Of a stretch of DNA of 64,000 bases, positions 56,537-64,000 are shown piece by piece (position 1 is the stretch's first letter; every line of letters begins with the position of its first letter). Below the pieces are notes generated by a model. That model made no database searches, was not told the DNA's origin, and saw nothing but the letters and a program-made list of their open reading frames with translations. The DNA lies in contig JALSRM010000035.1 of NCBI GenBank assembly GCA_026984775.1, forward strand, positions 117,908 to 181,907. The letters run 5' to 3'. Source of the stretch: Gammaproteobacteria bacterium (GTDB lineage Bacteria; Pseudomonadota; Gammaproteobacteria; CAJXQU01). Made by a program: the position numbers and the translations under genes.

Positions 56537-57922
56537 GTGAGTATATCCCTCTGGAACCGCTGCCTGGAAAAACTTGAAACAGAGATACCTCCACAGCAAT
56601 TCAATACATGGATACGCCCGTTGCATGCAATCGAAGAGGGAAATACGATCAAACTGCTGGCACCCAACCGTTTTGTCCTCGACTGGGTGGAAGATAAATA
56701 TATCAATGATATCAGTAAATTGCTGGTAAAACTTTCTGATAAAAAAAACATTTCTCTCAACATTTGTATTGGTTCTTCTAACAAGGCGGCCTCCCCTGAG
56801 AAAGTACCTTCAAAAATTGCCAAGACTGAGGCGAGTTCTTCTCTTGTGCCCGCTTTTCAAACCAACAACAGCAAAGAGAATAAAAAAAACAGGTACAGTG
56901 TCGCGACCAGACTCAACAAGGACTACACTTTCGATACGCTGGTCGAGGGTAAATCAAATCAGCTCGCAAAAGCAGCGGCTATTCAGGTTGTTGAAAGTCC
57001 TGGCACATCTTATAACCCTCTATTTGTCTGTGGAGGCGTTGGTCTTGGAAAAACCCATCTCATGCATGCGATCGGTAATCATATTCTTAAAAAACATCCG
57101 GATTCCTGTGTTGTCTATCTTCATTCAGAACGCTTCGTTGCGGATATGGTCAAAGCTCTGCAACATAATACGATCAACGAATTTAAGCGCTTCTACCGAT
57201 CTGTTGATGTTTTGCTCATCGACGATATCCAGTTTTTTGCAGGAAAAGATCGTTCTCAGGAAGAATTCTTCCATACTTTCAATGCCTTATTGGAAGGTGA
57301 TCACCAGATCGTTCTTACCTGTGATCGTTATCCTAAAGAGGTTTCTGGTGTTGAAGAGCGGTTGAAGTCCCGTTTTGGCTGGGGTTTGACTGTTGCCATT
57401 GATCCTCCCGAACTCGAAACCAGGGTTGCAATACTTAAGTGCAAGGCGGCTCTTGAAAACATCGATCTTCCTGATGATGTGGCTTTCCTTGTTGGCAAAC
57501 GTTTTCAGTCCAATGTTCGCGAGCTCGAGGGTGCGCTACGTAGAATTATCGCTTATTCCAATTTTACAGGAAGACCTGTGACACTTGAGTTTGCGCGGGA
57601 GGCTCTCAAGGACCTTCTTGCCCTGCAAGAAAAGATGGTTACCATCGAAAATATTAAAAAAACAGTGGCGGATTATTTCAAACTCCGTGTGGTTGACCTT
57701 AACTCAAAAAGGAGGAATCGTTCACTGGCCCGTCCAAGACAAATCGCAATGGCATTGTCTAAGAACCTGACAAACCATAGTCTTCCTGAAATTGGAGACG
57801 CCTTTGGTGGACGCGATCATACGACTGTACTGCATGCTTGCAGAAAGATTGACGAGCTTTGTAAAACGGAACCCAGGATAAAAGAGGACTATACAAATCT
57901 GTATAGAATACTCACAACCTGA
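56537..57922 (+). CDS. dnaA: Chromosomal replication initiator DnaA
   Basis: A 461-residue DnaA. Domain I begins [26 protein letters not shown]; a Lys/Ser-rich linker follows; domain III is an AAA+ ATPase with [15 protein letters not shown] (Walker A), [13 protein letters not shown] (Walker B) and [10 protein letters not shown]; domain IV carries the DNA-binding signature [15 protein letters not shown]. The start is GTG at 56537 with GGAG 12 bases upstream. It is followed by an intergenic with two more DnaA boxes. Confidence 0.98.
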   Translation: MSISLWNRCLEKLETEIPPQQFNTWIRPLHAIEEGNTIKLLAPNRFVLDWVEDKYINDISKLLVKLSDKKNISLNICIGSSNKAASPEKVPSKIAKTEASSSLVPAFQTNNSKENKKNRYSVATRLNKDYTFDTLVEGKSNQLAKAAAIQVVESPGTSYNPLFVCGGVGLGKTHLMHAIGNHILKKHPDSCVVYLHSERFVADMVKALQHNTINEFKRFYRSVDVLLIDDIQFFAGKDRSQEEFFHTFNALLEGDHQIVLTCDRYPKEVSGVEERLKSRFGWGLTVAIDPPELETRVAILKCKAALENIDLPDDVAFLVGKRFQSNVRELEGALRRIIAYSNFTGRPVTLEFAREALKDLLALQEKMVTIENIKKTVADYFKLRVVDLNSKRRNRSLARPRQIAMALSKNLTNHSLPEIGDAFGGRDHTTVLHACRKIDELCKTEPRIKEDYTNLYRILTT

Positions 57923-58151
57923 AATGCCCTTTGAACTGGTATGAATATGTCTGTGGATAACCCTCATGGACAGCTGTTAGCAAAAAATGTGGCTTTTTTA
58001 TCAAACTTTTATCCACAGGTTAAACAGCACGAAAACTTCTCGGCACATAACAGTTACTCACAGAATAACTATTTGATTTTAATAGATTAAAATCACTTAC
58101 CAACATAAATATCAAAGGCTTATAATAATAACAATAGATATAAATAAAGAA
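57923..58151. other. Candidate origin region between dnaA and dnaN
   Basis: A 229-base gap with two perfect DnaA boxes in opposite orientation: TGTGGATAA at 57952-57960 and TTATCCACA at 58009-58017. It then has a strongly AT-rich stretch (about 58060-58145) suited to unwinding. Together with the box at 56457 and the rpmH-dnaA-dnaN-recF-gyrB order, this is the usual gammaproteobacterial oriC setting. Pseudomonads use the same intervals. Which gap fires cannot be decided here. Confidence 0.6.
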
Positions 58152-59252
58152 ATGAAAATACTATTAAGCAAAGAAAACCTGCTAAAACCACTCTTGGCAA
58201 CATGTGGGGTTGTTGAAAGAAGACAGACATTACCAATACTGTCTAATCTTCTCTTCCAAGTAGAGAACGGATCAGTAAGAGTTACTGCAACCGACATGGA
58301 AGTAGAATCAAGCTTTGTTATACCGTATGCGACAAATGATTCATGGAAAACAACAATACCGGCACGTAAATTTCTGGATATTGTAAAAGCACTTCCTGAT
58401 GGTTCAGAAATAGAACTGAGAGCCGATGACGACAAAATAAGGATAAATAGTGGTAAAAGTAAATTTTCTCTTAGCACAATGCCCGCGGAAGATTTTCCTT
58501 CCATTGAGAACCTCGAAGAAATCGTCACTCTTGCACTTCCAGAAAGAACACTGAAAAATCTGCTGGAAAATACTCAATTTGCAATGGCACACCAGGATGT
58601 AAGGTACTACCTTAATGGACTTCTCCTTGAAATTGATGGAAATTCTATCAAGAGTGTTGCAACGGATGGTCATCGACTCGCACTATCAGAAACTACTTTT
58701 AAAACGGGTGTGAATGAACTATTTCAGGTGATTGTGCCAAGGAAAGGGGTTCTCGAAATCAACAGGATACTTTCCGAAGAAGATACTGAAATAGACATCC
58801 TGATCAGCAAGAACCATCTCAGACTTGTAACAGAAAACCAGTCGCTCACGACAAAATTGATTGATGGAAAATTCCCTGACTATGAACGAGTAATACCACA
58901 AGACAGTAATAAGAAGGTTTATGCATTGCGAGAAAAACTGCGTAGTGGGCTGGCAAGGACATCGATCCTTTCCAATGAGAAATTTCGCGGGATCAGGATG
59001 GTCCTGGAGGAAGGGAAGATCACTGTATCAGCAAATAATCCTGAACAGGAAACAGCCGAAGAGGAAATTGAAGTTATGTATTCAGGGGAACCTATGGAGA
59101 TCGGCTTCAATGTTTCCTACATTCTGGATGTTTTAAATATATTGAAATCAGAACAAGTTCTTATTGAACTGAAAGATTCAGACAGTAGTTGTCTGATCAC
59201 ATCTACAGAGAGTAGTGACAGCAAGTATGTCATAATGCCAATGCGCTTGTGA
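58152..59252 (+). CDS. dnaN: DNA polymerase III sliding clamp (beta)
   Basis: A 366-residue beta clamp, a dimeric ring with three similar domains per subunit. Seen: LKPLLATCGVVERRQTLPILSNLLFQ, VRYYLNGLLLEIDGNSIKSVATDGHRLA and the end SSDSKYVIMPMRL. It is the substrate loaded by the delta-containing clamp loader. The base composition is visibly A/T-richer than the upstream suf and lpt genes. Confidence 0.98.
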   Translation: MKILLSKENLLKPLLATCGVVERRQTLPILSNLLFQVENGSVRVTATDMEVESSFVIPYATNDSWKTTIPARKFLDIVKALPDGSEIELRADDDKIRINSGKSKFSLSTMPAEDFPSIENLEEIVTLALPERTLKNLLENTQFAMAHQDVRYYLNGLLLEIDGNSIKSVATDGHRLALSETTFKTGVNELFQVIVPRKGVLEINRILSEEDTEIDILISKNHLRLVTENQSLTTKLIDGKFPDYERVIPQDSNKKVYALREKLRSGLARTSILSNEKFRGIRMVLEEGKITVSANNPEQETAEEEIEVMYSGEPMEIGFNVSYILDVLNILKSEQVLIELKDSDSSCLITSTESSDSKYVIMPMRL

Positions 59253-59351
59253 GCAGTTAGGAGAATGCACTTTCGTTAAAAAAATTTCAGTGAAAGAGAA
59301 ACTTTATCATCCAGACAAATCTATTCTTCCATTGCAATGAGGTTCCTTAAA

Positions 59352-62838
<3,487 letters not shown>

Positions 62839-62851
62839 ATGATAAAGTGGA

Positions 62852-63598
62852 TCAGACCGTTCTTGCGCAAGCCCAGACTTCAATGGTTTCAACCCCGGCA
62901 TCGGCAAGCGTACGGGAGAGTTCATTTGTAGTCGCACCCGTGGTAACGACATCATCAACGATGGCGACATGCTTCCATGGGATAGCCCTTGAGACGGAAA
63001 ACGCCCCTTGTAAATTTTTTCTTCGCTCATTTTTGCTGAAACCGGTCTGATGCCGGGTATTGGTGATTCGTTTGCAGCTATCCGTATCAATCGGAAGATT
63101 GACTACTCTACCTAAAGCTTTTGCAATCAACTCAGACTGATTGAAACCGCGTTTCATCAGGCGAAAAGAATGCAAGGGGACGGGAATCAGGGCATCAGGC
63201 AAAGGTGAAATTCTCGAGGATAAAGCACCCAGGATTAATTCAGAAAACAAACGGGAATATGCAATATTCCCATTATATTTCAATGACTTAATCATGTTTT
63301 TGATTGGAAAGTCATAGGAAAAAGGGATCGTGCTCGAGTGAAAAAAAGGGGTGTTTTGTAAACATTCACCACAAACAGCCGAACGATCAAAAATGCCAAC
63401 AGGAACAGAACAGATACGACAAGGGTTGGTGATGAGAGGAAGATCTGCCAGGCAAGCATCACACAATAGAGCAGAACCACGGTTCTGATCATTGTACACA
63501 TCACAAAGCAGGCACTTCTGAGCGGGTAAGAGGGAACAAAAGTACCGTTTAAAATTTAGGTAAATCATCGCTTGCTTGCTAGAATCAGCTTCTATCAT
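62852..63598 (-). CDS. comF: ComF family phosphoribosyltransferase-type protein
   Basis: A 248-residue ComF/GntX-type protein. An N-terminal zinc-like domain has C-x2-C pairs (KCLLCDVYND, LCDACLADL, CRICSVP, VCGECLQ). A phosphoribosyltransferase domain follows with ALIPVPLHSFRLMKRGFNQSELIA and the PRPP loop VAIVDDVVTTGATTNEL. ComF works in DNA uptake in naturally competent bacteria. ATG at 63598 with GAGGA 10 bases upstream is preferred over 63568. It diverges from bioB across 44 bases. Confidence 0.9.
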   Translation of the reverse strand: MIEADSSKQAMIYLNFKRYFCSLLPAQKCLLCDVYNDQNRGSALLCDACLADLPLITNPCRICSVPVGIFDRSAVCGECLQNTPFFHSSTIPFSYDFPIKNMIKSLKYNGNIAYSRLFSELILGALSSRISPLPDALIPVPLHSFRLMKRGFNQSELIAKALGRVVNLPIDTDSCKRITNTRHQTGFSKNERRKNLQGAFSVSRAIPWKHVAIVDDVVTTGATTNELSRTLADAGVETIEVWACARTV

Positions 63599-63642
63599 AA
63601 AATAGCATCCTCAGAAAACACGGTTAACCAATAAAGTACACT

Positions 63643-64000
63643 ATGAAACCCGCTCAAACTGTAAATATTGATAAGGAAGTTTCTCCATCGGTAATGATCA
63701 GGAATGATTGGATCCGGGAAGAGGTAGAGGAACTTTTCAATCGGCCACTGGTAGAATTGCTCTACCAGGCACAGGCACTTCACCGTCAGTGTTTCAATCC
63801 AGCGGAGGTACAACTCAGCACGTTGCTCAACATAAAAACCGGTGGATGCATAGAAGACTGTGCCTATTGCCCTCAAAGCATAAAATACAAAACCGGAGTG
63901 AAGGCAGAAAAGCTACTGGATCTGGAATCCGTGCAAAAGGCTGCACAGGAAGCGAAGGAAAGAGGTGCAAGCCGGTTTTGTATGGGAGCGGCCTGGAGAG
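63643..64000 (+). CDS. bioB: Biotin synthase, N-terminal part
   Basis: The first 119 codons of BioB, cut by the right edge. The radical SAM motif is seen in [22 protein letters not shown] (CxxxCxxC), preceded by [16 protein letters not shown] and followed by [12 protein letters not shown], all characteristic. BioB inserts sulfur into dethiobiotin. The start is ATG at 63643; no strong ribosome-binding site is visible. The comF-bioB divergent pair is frequent in gammaproteobacteria. Confidence 0.95.
   Translation, partial: MKPAQTVNIDKEVSPSVMIRNDWIREEVEELFNRPLVELLYQAQALHRQCFNPAEVQLSTLLNIKTGGCIEDCAYCPQSIKYKTGVKAEKLLDLESVQKAAQEAKERGASRFCMGAAWR

Overview
The window reads as a compact chromosomal segment of a gammaproteobacterium, probably a sulfur-oxidising one of the Chromatiales/Sedimenticola/thiotrophic-symbiont type. 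The gammaproteobacterial signal is the gene order ndk-rlmN-pilW-rodZ-hisS-yfgM-bamB-der, the lptE-holA pair, lptFG beside pepA-holC-valS, and the classic origin block mnmE-yidC-yidD-rnpA-rpmH | dnaA-dnaN-recF-gyrB. The sulfur signal is a soxYZ pair and a PPi-type phosphofructokinase, an enzyme known from thiotrophic symbionts and methylotrophs. The genus cannot be fixed from the sequence alone. No rRNA, tRNA, insertion sequence, prophage or CRISPR array was seen.

Layout. 1-1278: end of lptE and holA. 1309-1776: a heavily decayed DUF4442 (hotdog thioesterase-like) pseudogene. 1811-7464: lipoprotein hydrolase, cmoM, a secreted PEP-CTERM-type spherulin-4-like protein, and the amrA/amrB/amrS (AmmeMemoRadiSam) trio. 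7468-12735: a small exported protein with a damaged start, an MbfA-like ferritin/VIT1 iron transporter, a TIR-domain protein, srkA, a HugZ-like flavin/heme protein, yajQ and a DUF2333 protein. 12804-15099: bepA-soxY-soxZ, overlapping. 15303-19403: PPi-PFK, yebC, ruvC, ruvA (no ruvB), an NTF2-like protein and a cupin. 19446-27255: the der-to-ndk block on the minus strand.

27490-36659 is the accessory highlight. Six plus-strand genes, nearly all overlapping, encode a BcsB-like protein, a family-2 processive glycosyltransferase with an N-terminal MshEN (potential c-di-GMP) domain, a polytopic GT-C-like protein, a GH113-like TIM-barrel protein, an outer-membrane barrel and a CotH-family kinase. 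I infer a c-di-GMP-controlled secreted-glycan system that is not the standard bcs operon and that includes a predicted exported kinase.

36637-43610 is a nine-gene SUF operon (iscR-sufA-B-C-D-S-U-T-Rieske ferredoxin) behind a perfect IscR-type palindrome, with cysE upstream. 44532-52148 holds valS (with an in-frame 201-residue N-terminal extension), holC, pepA and divergent lptF-lptG. 52145-62838 is the replication-origin neighbourhood: DnaA boxes flank dnaA and two parS-like centromere sites lie inside recF. comF and the start of bioB close the window. Genes are packed with start/stop overlaps throughout, so translational coupling is widespread.
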